Assembly: GCA_025991245.1 (NCBI GenBank)
Contig: BQMJ01000053.1
Location: forward strand, 62,001-126,000
Source: Galdieria partita
Lineage: Eukaryota > Rhodophyta > Bangiophyceae > Galdieriales > Galdieriaceae
Reading direction: 5' to 3'
Length of the DNA: 64,000 nt
Both the position numbers and the translations under genes were made by a program. Within the stretch, counting starts at the first letter, position 1. The number at the start of each line of letters is the position of its first letter. The notes below the pieces were generated by a model that did no database searches, was not told the origin of the DNA, and saw nothing but the letters and a program-made list of their open reading frames with translations. Below, piece by piece: positions 1-10,578 of this stretch.

Positions 1-531
1 GTAGACAGCCAAGTAGTAGATTGGAACCCTTGGGTTGAAAGAATATGTGCATTTTGGAGTATAGAAAATTTTCCAAACAACAACGTAGACAGAGAAGCAT
101 CCTGTTTTCAAAAGTTAACATGTACAGTGGAAAATAGGAATGCGGGGTTTCGTGTCATTCTGCTTTCTTACAGAAACCGAACAGTATTTACTTTGAATCT
201 ACTTCGTTCTGAGGATGCTCATCTTTCTCTTATCCGAGGATTTTTTCAGTTGGTCAATACAAAGTTGGAAGTGTACCAAACACTACCTTTAAGCTTAAGG
301 AAAACGTATATGTTGGACTTTCTCAATAGCGGTGCAGATGGCTCAATGATTGGTTCTGAACCAGAAGTAGTGGTGATATTTGGGAATGTTCCTTCACTTG
401 TAGGTTTTCCTTCATGGGAAGTTCGATTATCTCAAATATTCTTTCAACCTAGCTTTCCAAGATTTACTTTCTATGACTTGAGAGAAATAATCGAGACTCA
501 TGCGCGTACTCCTAAAAGGTTTGGAAAGTGA
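1..531 (+). CDS. NUS1: NUS1 / Nogo-B receptor-like subunit of dehydrodolichyl diphosphate synthase, 3' end
   Basis: The frame is open from the first base of the window, so the gene begins upstream; about 176 C-terminal residues are visible. NUS1 is the non-catalytic partner of the cis-prenyltransferase that makes long-chain dolichol at the ER. The C-terminus carries the family pattern: EPEVVVIFG, then a GFPSWEVRL segment, then a final RFGK. That last element corresponds to the C-terminal RxG motif that completes the active site of the partner enzyme. No intron is needed in the visible part. The stop lies 3 bp from the stop of the convergent Asterix gene. Identification rests on these C-terminal motifs only; a homomeric cis-prenyltransferase is the alternative, but the tail fits NUS1 better. 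Confidence 0.72.
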   Translation, partial: VDSQVVDWNPWVERICAFWSIENFPNNNVDREASCFQKLTCTVENRNAGFRVILLSYRNRTVFTLNLLRSEDAHLSLIRGFFQLVNTKLEVYQTLPLSLRKTYMLDFLNSGADGSMIGSEPEVVVIFGNVPSLVGFPSWEVRLSQIFFQPSFPRFTFYDLREIIETHARTPKRFGK

Positions 532-534
532 GCA

Positions 535-941
535 TCAAACCGTTTTTATTCTTGGAGGCGATGGTGACAAATATGATATCAACAATATAACAATACTTAG
601 ACTACAACGGGAACATAAATATTCCAAGACCCGGTAAGAATACTTACTTACCCAATAGCGGATACCAACTGCTTAAGTTCCACTTGAGAGAAACGGGAGT
701 TGGAAGCATATGCTACAGCCATAATAAAACTGAGCCAAGCAAAATATCGTACCTAAACTATCTTTGCACACTGCAACTCGTATGGCTAAAGACTACATAC
801 CTTCATAACTACAGCCAGCATACCAAAGCTCATGGAAGTCATGGAGAAGAAATCTGTCACTGTTGTTTCTTCCTTCTTAAGTGGAGGCTGAAAAGGAACA
901 ACTTGAGAAGGTCTTCTTGGGTCGTCGTTTTGACTGTGCAT
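535..941 (-). CDS. WDR83OS: Asterix (WDR83OS), PAT-complex membrane protein biogenesis factor
   Basis: This small gene has three exons (941-801, 752-652, 601-535) and introns of 48 and 50 nt; spliced it gives 102 residues, close to the 106 of the human protein. Asterix pairs with CCDC47 in the ER PAT complex, which shields hydrophilic transmembrane segments of nascent multipass proteins. The N-terminus has the family DPRRP signature (MHSQNDDPRRPSQ). Two hydrophobic segments follow, the first containing AWLSFIMAVAYASNSR, matching the conserved W-x-FxxxANSR stretch, and the protein ends in a proline-rich SPSPPR tail. Phase closes exactly across both introns. It is tail-to-tail with NUS1. The match along the whole length makes me confident. 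Confidence 0.88.
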
Positions 942-1006
942 ATCACCACAACACACAATTCTTAGGATTGCTGGGAGAATTCCGCTTTGTCGTTTGAAAC
1001 AGCTTC

Positions 1007-2389
<1,383 letters not shown>

Positions 2390-2401
2390 TGTAAATAAAT
2401 G

Positions 2402-3350
2402 TTAAATATTGGCATTCGCGTTGTACTGTTCGCCTCCTAAAGCATACAAGAGAGACGATAACCATCTTCTCGTCGACGGATCTTCTTCTAAGACTTTTGA
2501 GAAAGTGCCATTTTGTAAAGCCGTTGGTAAATGTTGTCGAAGTGCTTCCCTTGCTCTTGGATTGTCACTCAACCGAAGATAACAGCGAACTATATGTTTC
2601 AACAGCCTTGCAGAGGGTTGTTCAACCAGCGCATTGACCATATTACTTAAAACCGTAGACACAGCATAAAATCTTTCCGCTGTATGACAGATATATTGTA
2701 GTCCAAAATCATCCAACAGAACCTTTTGTAAAATAAAAGTAGCAACCGTTTTCGATAATTCTGAACCGGTTTCCATAATTCGTAGACATAGTGGAATTAT
2801 TTCCGTCGTAAGCAAAAAGTTGATTACTTCTGGATCGTCCATCTTTACCAAGGCACCAATAACTCCTAAAGAAGTGAGACGCAAATACTCAAAAGGCCTG
2901 GTCTTTGAAACTGTATTAAGAAACGGATAAAGAAACAAAGGAATATGAGCGTTCAAAAAGGGAGTTCTCGTCTCTGGATGAGAAGCCACACATTGCAACA
3001 AAGCCAATGCATTACAAACACGATTAGATGCGTGTGCAGTCAAAGTAGGTGGAGAAAGAGATGGATAAATGGCAACCTTAGTACACATTCAGTTGACTTG
3101 CACTCGAACAAACGAATCAAAACTTACCAATTCTTGCAACAAAGCAGCAATTGTGCCAAAAGAATGCCATAAGACTGGAGCCAAGTTAGGAAAAGACTCT
3201 CTCTTCTTACTCAACTCCAAAAGGGCACTTTCTCTCTGTAACCTGTGAGGAGGCATTCAAGTAAAACAGAGTACTTACATTTTCCAAAACTGTCAAGTTT
3301 TTTACAAGTTGATAGAGCCTTGTTTCCGAATTTGCTTCTGTTTCTTCCAT
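2402..3350 (-). CDS. CNOT9: CNOT9 (RQCD1/Caf40), CCR4-NOT complex subunit
   Basis: Three exons (3350-3279, 3235-3128, 3076-2402) with 43- and 51-nt introns encode 284 residues. CNOT9 is the armadillo-repeat subunit of the CCR4-NOT deadenylase that docks repressors of mRNA translation and stability. The family blocks are near-identical to animal sequences: [47 protein letters not shown] and [16 protein letters not shown]. The first acceptor is read at ...TTACAG|AGAGAA so that the frame continues into [11 protein letters not shown]. An in-frame TAG directly precedes the ATG, fixing the start. Only 2 bp separate this ATG from the start of the divergent S1-domain gene. Confidence 0.95.
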
Positions 3351-3352
3351 CT

Positions 3353-4248
3353 ATGAGGAAAACTATTCTTTGCCCAATGAAAAGCAAAACATTTGGAGAA
3401 AGAATGCAACATTGTCTGGCAAGTATTTCCTGTGCGTTTCTATCCTCTACTTGTCCTCTCTTCAACAGGAGACTCAACACTAGGAAAGAGGTTTCTACTA
3501 GAAAATCATATTGTTGTTTACTGTTACAAAACAATTCAAAGGGTAATATATCGAGAGAATTTCACAGCAAGGAACCCACCAGTAGTGGCCTTCCCCGTTC
3601 AACCATATCGTCGTTATCTAAAGCAAAGATAAACTTTGATCAACTCTATCTTGGTCAAGAACTGACTGCGAAGATTTTAAAACAAAAAGCTTACGGTTGT
3701 TTTGTGGATATTGGTCTGGGACAAGATGTCCTTGTACATATATCAGAGCTTTCTACTCAGTTTGTGAAAAACATCCTTGAAACTGTTTCAGTTGGTGATA
3801 CCATCACAGTATATGTCAAGTCCATTGATAAGGAAGCGAGGAAAGTGTGGTTGACTACTCTCAAGTATAGACAGTTTGTGAGTCTTCGAAAGCCGATAGG
3901 AGAAGTAGAGGTGGAAGACATTTTCAAAGGAAATATTGTTCGTTTGACGGATGCCGGGGCCTTTGTAGATTTTGGTTGCATTTGTGATGGTTCGTATGCT
4001 TTGTTTGGTTCCAAAGATAGGAAAATGACATAAGCATAGGGTTTTTATCTTTTACTGAAGTGCCACAGGAAAGTGTGAGCAAGTTGACTTTAGGGGACGA
4101 AGTAGAAACAAGAGTTATTCGTATTGATGAGCGAACTAGAAAAATTTGGTTAAGTATTCGACAAGTTGACTCACAAATACGAAATCTCATTAAGCCACCT
4201 TTGGAACTCGTCTTGGAGCGACCGTCTTCCCATGACGAATCAACTTGA
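3353..4248 (+). CDS. Protein with two S1 RNA-binding domains, probably organelle-targeted
   Basis: Two exons flank a 50-nt intron (3990-4039) and give about 281 residues. The first ~95 residues are basic, hydroxylated and Cys-containing without a conserved fold, as expected of a transit peptide. Two S1 (OB-fold) domains follow: one around residues 97-167 (GQELTAKILKQKAYGCFVDI) and one around 185-270 (GNIVRLTDAGAFVDFG then SFTEVP). Such proteins resemble plastid or mitochondrial ribosomal protein S1 and S1-type translation factors. Several downstream in-frame ATGs (3380, 3404) could be used instead of 3353, which would relax the 2-bp spacing to CNOT9. The exact family member cannot be named. 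Confidence 0.75.
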
Positions 4249-4337
4249 CTAGTGAGAGTCTGTGGGAACGCAACAATTTTATAAAACAACACAATAATAG
4301 CAAAGAAGAAAAGATTGTTTCTATCACACCAAGCAAC

Positions 4338-5116
4338 TTACTGGTTACCAGAGTATTTCTTGGCAATCTTTGCAATGTAAGAACCTTGATGCTTGGCTCT
4401 ACCCAACTCGAATTCTGATGGTTGACGACTTCCATCCGCACCAGCAAAAGTTCCCGCACCATATGCAGAACCTCCCTGAGGTTCTTTCAAACCAAACATG
4501 TCACTTCCATAAGAATATCCTAGAAAGAGCACCCAAAAAAAGTTATCAACAGCCAAACCAAGTGACAATATTTCAAACCTGTTGGAACAAAAATCATTCC
4601 CAAGTGTGCCAACTGAGTGATGGCAGTCAACGCTGTCGTTTCTTGTCCACCTCCTTGAGTGCCAGTTGACACAAAAATACCAGCTAGTTTCCCAACAAGT
4701 TGACCGCTTTGCCACAAATCTTACAAAATTGTATAAACATAGATAGTAAATGTATATAAAAGAAAGTAACTTACGTCCAAGTGAGTCGAACATAGCTTTC
4801 ATTTGTGCACACATCATACCGAAGCGAGTAGGAAATCCAAATATAACTGCGTCCGCTTCCACAAGCTTATTATGAAGTTCAAATTGAAGCACAGGGTCAT
4901 CGGGTTTAGGAGGTGCTTTAAGAAGCTTTAAAATATCATCAGAAAGAGTCTCCGGAACTTGATAGAGCTCCACTTCACAACCTTCCGATTTTGCACCTTC
5001 CACCACTTGATCGGCCATCTTCTTAATATGACCATACATAGAATCTAAAGGAATGTAAAAAACAATAATATCTTGTAAAAGCAAAACTTACAGTAGACTA
5101 CCAAAATCTTAGTCAT
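4338..5116 (-). CDS. WrbA-type NAD(P)H:quinone oxidoreductase (flavodoxin fold)
   Basis: Four exons, with introns at 5045-5091, 4720-4774 and 4520-4578, give 205 residues, the usual length for WrbA/FQR1 enzymes. These FMN proteins reduce quinones by two electrons and limit redox cycling in the cytosol. The FMN phosphate loop reads YYSMYGHI across the first junction; [15 protein letters not shown] and [14 protein letters not shown] are the other flavin-contact blocks. The C-terminus has the YGSDMFG and GAGTFAG stretches typical of WrbA. The first exon is only 25 nt and was placed because phase and the conserved VVYYS strand require it. It converges on the S1-domain gene. Confidence 0.92.
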
Positions 5117-5300
5117 CCTTCACCAAGTTCAAAAATGGGGTTCTCTCCTCGTTGTTCAATCCCCACAAAAGAACGACAAGTGTCTATGCGAAATTCCATC
5201 CACACGTTCTCCATTTCATTGTCCAAGAGACATTCTTCAAAAGCGCAAGTATCTTTTATTTCAAACCATAAGTTCTTATAGGCTAAAAGTTTTCACATAA

Positions 5301-6785
5301 TCATATGTTATCATAGGCAACAACTTGAAGAAAATTCAACAACGTTTCGGTTTCTTCAGAGGGGGAGAGATTCATGCTTTGAAAGTGTTCCTCAGCCATA
5401 TGAATGAGTTTCTGCCGGGGAAGGTTACTCCATTCTGAACAATGCTCATTCAAATATCGATCAATATATCTCATCAAAGAGCGTTCTCCTATATGATCAA
5501 ATATACGCAAGGACTTGTCCCTCTTTGAGTGTCCATTTGGAGATGATATTAGAAAATTATCCATCTCTGAACTCTTTACGGGATAGGAACCACTCTCCAC
5601 TTGAAATACTGTAGAGGCTTCCAAACTGTTGTTCATCTGCTTAGTTTCACTACTTGATTGTTCTGCTAGTTTCCTATCCGAATATTTCCGTCTCTTTGGC
5701 GAAGTCATGTTACATGGCTCTCTTCTTCTTTCCAACTTATTCTTGCATTCCGTTACTTCCGTACAAGGAGCATGTCTTTCTATCGACGAAAATTTCGAAG
5801 TACATTTCTTTCTGTTTGTGTGATGTTTTGTTCGTGGATTGCCATACAGATTGCCTAGTTTTCGTCCTCTGTATTTGAATAATGAGTTGATAACATCAGG
5901 AGGAGGTGTAAAATATACTCTTTCATAAGGCTCCAAATAGCGGATATAATGGAGCCTTAGTCGAAATCCAGAATCTGTACAGGAGCTTGGAAGTCCTAAA
6001 GCATCTGCAACTTCTTTCCATTGTTTCTTTGCAATAACATAGTCGACACCCCCTCTACTAGTCACTTCTTTGAATAACCTAAAAAGGTCCAACTCTTTAA
6101 ACCCCAAAGTAGGTAGTCTTAAGATTGGTTGCCCTCTCTTTGACATCAATTCATACAATGCTTGATAAAATTGGCGTTCTTCCTCTACTTCACTGTCCAA
6201 ATGAGTATTTTGTAGAGTCAAGTTGGATGGAGCATTTCGTTCCATATTTTCTACAGCTCTTTGGTTACCTTTACTTTTCATTTCTTCTGTTGAAAAAGGG
6301 AGACCGCTGGATGTAGTACTACAATTGGAACATTCTTCAAAAAGTTCATGAATGGGTTCTAGAGTGTTGTTGTTGGTATGTCCGAAATCTTCAAGTGACT
6401 TTTCACATACAGAACAAGGAGAGATATTTCCTGCCCGTATGTCTTCATTTCTCTTTTCATCTTTTGAGTGAAGGCAAATATTGTTCTCTTTGTCAAGGTC
6501 ATTATGACATATTTGATTGGCTGATATTGGTTGGTTTTCTTCAGAATACAAAGGAGGAGGAATACTATGAAGCATTCTATATTCCATTGGGTAATTGACG
6601 TAGCCTTCGCAGGTAGCTTTTCTATAGGGTTTTTGTGCGTTGATCAAGTAGAAAGGATAGTAACTATAGGCAGGGGTAGGCATCCCGTAGCTATTTTGCA
6701 GCGTCCAGCCAGTATAAGGTAGATACAGGTGGTTTCCCTTGTATTCTCTTTGTAAAGTTTCAAGTATACCTTCCTGTTGATTCAT
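5301..6785 (-). CDS. ARID/BRIGHT-domain DNA-binding protein
   Basis: An uninterrupted frame of 494 residues. The central ARID domain (about residues 205-295) is recognisable from ERQFYQALYELMSKRG, PTLGFKELDLFRLFKEVTSR, GGVDYVIAKKQWKEVADALG and the closing LRLHYIRYLEPYE helix. ARID domains bind DNA, often AT-rich, in chromatin remodellers and transcription regulators. Flanking regions are low-complexity: an N-terminal Tyr/Pro-rich stretch and a C-terminal basic region (NRKK, PKRRKYSDRK) that could act as a nuclear signal. No PHD, ELM2 or other partner domain is seen, so it cannot be assigned to SWI/SNF specifically. Absence of introns in a gene this long contrasts with many neighbours. Confidence 0.85.
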   Translation of the reverse strand: MNQQEGILETLQREYKGNHLYLPYTGWTLQNSYGMPTPAYSYYPFYLINAQKPYRKATCEGYVNYPMEYRMLHSIPPPLYSEENQPISANQICHNDLDKENNICLHSKDEKRNEDIRAGNISPCSVCEKSLEDFGHTNNNTLEPIHELFEECSNCSTTSSGLPFSTEEMKSKGNQRAVENMERNAPSNLTLQNTHLDSEVEEERQFYQALYELMSKRGQPILRLPTLGFKELDLFRLFKEVTSRGGVDYVIAKKQWKEVADALGLPSSCTDSGFRLRLHYIRYLEPYERVYFTPPPDVINSLFKYRGRKLGNLYGNPRTKHHTNRKKCTSKFSSIERHAPCTEVTECKNKLERRREPCNMTSPKRRKYSDRKLAEQSSSETKQMNNSLEASTVFQVESGSYPVKSSEMDNFLISSPNGHSKRDKSLRIFDHIGERSLMRYIDRYLNEHCSEWSNLPRQKLIHMAEEHFQSMNLSPSEETETLLNFLQVVAYDNI

Positions 6786-7818
6786 AGACAGTTACCTGTT
6801 CTTGTACAAGGTTGACAAATATATCTTGTACGAAGCAAGTTGCAGCAGATCCACCAACCACCCAATGATTGCTCAAATAAAATGGATTCAAGCTATTCCT
6901 ACGTCTCCCACGACACTATCAAGGCCAAAATCAGAGAGTGCCATTATCTCCCCTTTCACCTCTCTGGACCATTCATTCCTGAATATGTAACAGCTGTAGA
7001 GGGGCAAAATCCGCCTCCCATGAAGCAAAGAGAAATCATGGCCATTTGAGATGACATCGCACCTCCGCTCATGGAGATCCACATGCATCCCAAAGTATCT
7101 CCCCATGAAGGATAAGCTAGGTTTTGTATCTGGAGGAGTCGTACGATACTCATCCATTTTCTATCAAAGAATAAAAGACACATCACAAATATATCAGAGA
7201 CAAGCTCTATGTATCCAAAAGACTATTAAGAAGAGAAATATTGTAGTCCTCTTTTATTATCTTGGTTTTATGGAGACTTTGGTTAATAACTGAAGAGGCA
7301 ACCATGAAGTTTGAACTCGTAGAAAATAACACCTGAGAATACAATACTGCCTGTCTGAAAGGAAGAAATAAGGAAGCTCGCTGGAGAATATACAGAAATA
7401 CTTATCAAGAGGTGCTGTTCCTGTTTCCTAACAAGACAAACTATTCAATAATGGAAACCAATGGAGTGCTTTTGAAAATGATTTCGAGGTCTTTATATGA
7501 GCGCTGTTGTCATTTTTCATACAAGTTCGGATAAAGTTTTACATCTATGAAATGTTGTGGAGTTCGAGTAACCCAATTGACTCATTGCTGAAAGAGAAGT
7601 ATAAATACAAAAGGATGTCATCTTTTCTATATCCAACTATTATACAAGACAAAATCATCCTCATGGAAGATAAGAAAACAAAGGCATTTCCTCAACAGCA
7701 ATGCAGCAGACTGAGGAAGACGACAAGTTGTTGTAAAAAATGCAACAACAACTTGTCTCCAAAATGCATTTTAAATAACAAGCAATTTGATGTATTCGCA
7801 TTCTCAACAACGATTGTC
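6786..7818. other. Gene-poor 1-kb interval with two overlapping antisense small open frames
   Basis: No family is recognised. A 55-codon frame runs 6882-7049 on the plus strand (starts MDSSYSYV, ends with TGA). An 89-codon ATG-initiated frame runs 7157-6888 on the minus strand (starts MDEYRTTPPDT). They overlap almost completely, so at most one is likely real. Plus-strand codons after the TGA stay open for another 22 codons in the same frame (DDIAPPLMEIHMHPKV), which suggests a read-through, an error or chance. From 7300 to 7818 there is only probable upstream sequence for the secreted-protein gene, including an in-frame open extension back to about 7507. Confidence 0.3.
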
Positions 7819-8629
7819 ATGAAAGTGTCGAAAGTATTCTTTGTTGCAATTGTATTTGCCTATATCGGAATATATACGATAACTGCACAAGTTACGGTCG
7901 ATAGACAATATACTGAAGAACCTACTCCAACGCCTACATGTACGCCATCTTCAGAAGAACCCTGGGATTGGGATACAGAAAAGGTATACAAAAACTGTGA
8001 AAATAAATGTCTACTTTGTTATGAATGTGAACAAGTGGTAAGTGCAATACAAGATGATAGTACATATCACTTATATATATATATTAGTATCAGTTTCCAT
8101 ACTTTGAGTTTATCCAGTTTCTATACAACTTTGGTCCATCGGAAGCCACTCCTACTCCAACACCAACCTCTAGTTATCAACGAATGACGTGGAAGCAATC
8201 CATTCGCACATATCTGTCAAGTTCCTATCCTTCTACTTATTCAAGTGTGCCTACTAGTCCATATGAAGTAAGTAGCGAGAATAATGGCGAATATGGCTAT
8301 GATATGTCCTCCTCTTGGGGTTATGGCCAAGGTTATTATACCACACAACCAACTTGTAGTACTGCTCCTCAGGTAAGAAACAATAGACTTTCCAATTATT
8401 CACCAAGTAACGTTGTGAAGATTCCAACATTCTTCAAAAAGTGCTACTGGGGCTGTTATGGTTGCCTCAAGGTATGTTGATACAACTATATATGATTGTC
8501 TCAACTATGTCTCTTTAGTGTTTATTAGAATATGGTTATCACTTCCAGGTTCCAACCTATGTCTGGAATGAAGACAACTATGGCTATTCTCAGCCTTCTC
8601 CTTATTATACCGCTAGTAGTTCATATTAG
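7819..8629 (+). CDS. Secreted Tyr/Pro/Ser-rich protein with Cys pairs, unknown function
   Basis: I do not recognise the family. Four exons with introns 8038-8087, 8373-8420 and 8472-8518 close in phase and give 221 residues. The chosen ATG starts a clear signal peptide (MKVSKVFFVAIVFAYIGIYT), which argues against the longer upstream frame. The mature part has a Thr/Pro tract (TPTPTCTP), a Cys cluster NCENKCLLCYEC, a second TPTPTPTS tract, a Ser/Tyr/Gly-rich middle (SSSWGYGQGYY), a second cluster CYWGCYGCLKCLLEYGYHF and a Tyr-rich tail. The two Cys clusters and Tyr richness suggest an extracellular or cell-wall protein stabilised by disulphides or crosslinks; that is inference. The third-exon acceptor could alternatively lie 20 nt downstream. 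Confidence 0.65.
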
Positions 8630-8712
8630 ATATTGTGTTTTGTTTGTTCCTCAAAGCAGGTCATTGATCATCACATGATAAAACATCTTGTCTTTTTCTT
8701 GTTGCTTGGTTG

Positions 8713-9608
8713 ATGGCTTCTCACCCATTTTCAGAAGAAGAATGGACGACTTGTGTTGGAAACCAAGACCAATATCCTTACAATGTTATTTATTGTGGCA
8801 ACTGTAGTTTGCCTTTTGAATACTGTGAGTATAATAGTCCAGAAGAGTTTCAACGGTATTTCAACCCCAAGTTTTCGCTTGTTTTCCCCAAGTTGACACA
8901 AAGCCAGTTGTTTGCTATGGCGTCGTGAAAACTATCCTGAACTCTTTTCTACTTATGACGAAAGCTTATTAACTGATGCGTAAGTGGTCACTACTCTTAT
9001 ATGTATTGCTTGCTTAATGCAAACCAGTTTGAAGAACGTTACCGTTGCCGATTCTCTTTCAAAGGTATAACCCATCAACGACTTGATGTCGTACAACATA
9101 TCATTGCTTTGGTTCAATAGGCTGTTGAAAACAATAGTCATAGTTCATCAAAGAAAAAGGCCCCGCTGAATCCTGAAATTGTTATCACGAGAGCACAAAG
9201 AAAGGGAAGAAAGCAAGTAACAGTAAGAATATCTTGTTGGGTATTTGTCAAGTTACCCACGGATATAGATTATTAGTGGTTTGGACAAGGCTGGAGTTAA
9301 ATTATCGGAGTTTTCTAAAGTCTGCAAAAAGCAATTTTCTTGTGGTGCCTCGGTAGTTACCGTAAGTAATCATATGATAGGCTAATATCCGTTCAATTTT
9401 TTGATTGTCTCTATTAGGCACCCGATATGCGGGAAGTAGTTGAAATACAAGGTGATCACTTGCAGGAGACTTTGCATCTATTAAAGGATCAATTTTCGGT
9501 TGGTTGGTTCTATAGTTTGGTTGATCATATTTAACATACAGATAATAGGTACCGCAGGAATATTTGTACGTGATGGATGATAATAAACGAAAAGTCCACG
9601 CATTTTAA
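8713..9608 (+). CDS. DENR: DENR (density-regulated protein), translation re-initiation factor
   Basis: Seven exons with six introns of 46-56 nt (8856-8907, 8980-9027, 9065-9120, 9223-9268, 9362-9417, 9499-9548) give 195 residues, near the human 198. DENR works with MCT-1 to eject deacylated tRNA and recycle 40S subunits. The N-terminal zinc-binding block YNVIYCGNCSLPFEYCEY is diagnostic, followed by CLLWRRENYPELF across the first intron. The C-terminal SUI1 domain includes ISGLDKAGVKL, KKQFSCGASVV and EIQGDHLQ. The last exon is 60 nt and ends in a basic tail. Such dense introns in a small gene show how splice-dependent the reading is. Confidence 0.93.
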
Positions 9609-9639
9609 CAAAGATAGACGACCAGATTTCTTCAGAGTT

Positions 9640-10468
9640 TCATTCTACAAAAGCGATAAAAGCTAAAGGCTGTCTATGACCAGCCATTTCAGTCAACGTA
9701 TCGGTTTCGCCAGTCCAGCCATTCTCATGAGTATTTCTATCCAAAAACTGCAACTTGACTCTTTGAAAACCAGCTCTTTTCAACATATTTGTAAGAGATT
9801 GTTGTGTATGTGCTACACGAAGATCTCCTTTGCGATCAAAGTAAAGGGGTTCTTGTTTGTCTTCAGGAATTCCTTGAGTAATACCCATAAATATACCTTT
9901 GGCTGGTCTAACAAGTTCATAAACATCCTTGGCCACTTTCTCGTTGTACTGAGGAATCGTATGAAGTACTTGGAAAGCAGTAACCAAGTCTATAGGGTTT
10001 CCTGAAAACTTGTTCCGAATAAAATTCACAAAGTCTTCGTCTCCAACACTCTTCACTAGGAAGCAAGACTGCACGGACTCTTTATCTTCAAATAGTTCGA
10101 ATCCCAGTTCAATAAATGCAGGAGCAACATCAATGGCTATAATATTCTACTTGGAAACTCCTTGTTGTATCAAGTAACGAGTATCCATACCAAAGCCACA
10201 GCCAATCTCAAGAATTCTCTGTTTCTGCAAAGGCTTCTTTTCCAAAATATCTGAATAGAAAGGGTGTTGAAGGAGACCTATTCTTAAGAACTGACCACTT
10301 TCCACACAACTAGAAAAAGTCACAAAATGTATAAGAACAGACACAATCTTCTATTTACCGATAACGGAGACCTCTCGAAACACCCAGTTGTTGTATCTTT
10401 TGGGCTCTTTCTAATACTTGTTCTTTTGTCCAACTTTGTGGAAACAAAGAAAGCACAACTTGTTGCAT
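9640..10468 (-). CDS. SAM-dependent methyltransferase, reading frame interrupted by an in-frame TAG
   Basis: Two exons (10468-10359 and 10309-9640, intron 49 nt) encode about 258 residues plus one internal TAG. The class I methyltransferase fold is clear: motif I ILEIGCGFGMDTRYL, the post-I strand NIIAIDVAPAFIELG, and FQVLHTIP near motif IV. The substrate is unknown. The TAG (10149-10147) falls directly between GVSK and NIIAIDV, where the homologous fold has no gap, so the frame is otherwise intact on both sides. No GT-AG intron of normal size removes it. It may be a genuine nonsense allele, a recoded codon or a base-call error. It is divergent from eIF3m with 110 bp between starts, containing a CACGTG box. 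Confidence 0.65.
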
Positions 10469-10477
10469 ATGGCAAGT

Positions 10478-10483
10478 CACGTG
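10478..10483. promoter_or_regulatory. CACGTG (G-box/E-box) between divergent genes
   Basis: A perfect CACGTG palindrome lies between the methyltransferase ATG (10468) and the eIF3m ATG (10579), 9 bp upstream of the former. G-boxes bind bZIP or bHLH factors in plants and algae. The same hexamer occurs elsewhere in intergenic DNA here (20289, 22394) but also several times inside coding sequence, so function is only suggested by position. Confidence 0.25.
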
Positions 10484-10578
10484 AAAAACAAAGCCTACGC
10501 AACGTCTTTATACTTTTATCAAAACAATGAAATAAATATGGAAACTATTCTAACAATTCCATTTGGGGGTAGTTGGCT

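Noticed and set aside
7507-7818. Longer N-terminus for the secreted protein
   Set aside because: The frame is open, but the signal peptide begins cleanly at 7819; placing 100 hydrophilic residues before it would disable secretion.
8373-8440. Alternative third exon of the secreted protein beginning at TGCTACTGG
   Set aside because: Its intron would be 68 nt; the 48-nt alternative matches neighbouring intron sizes and keeps the frame, though both remain possible.
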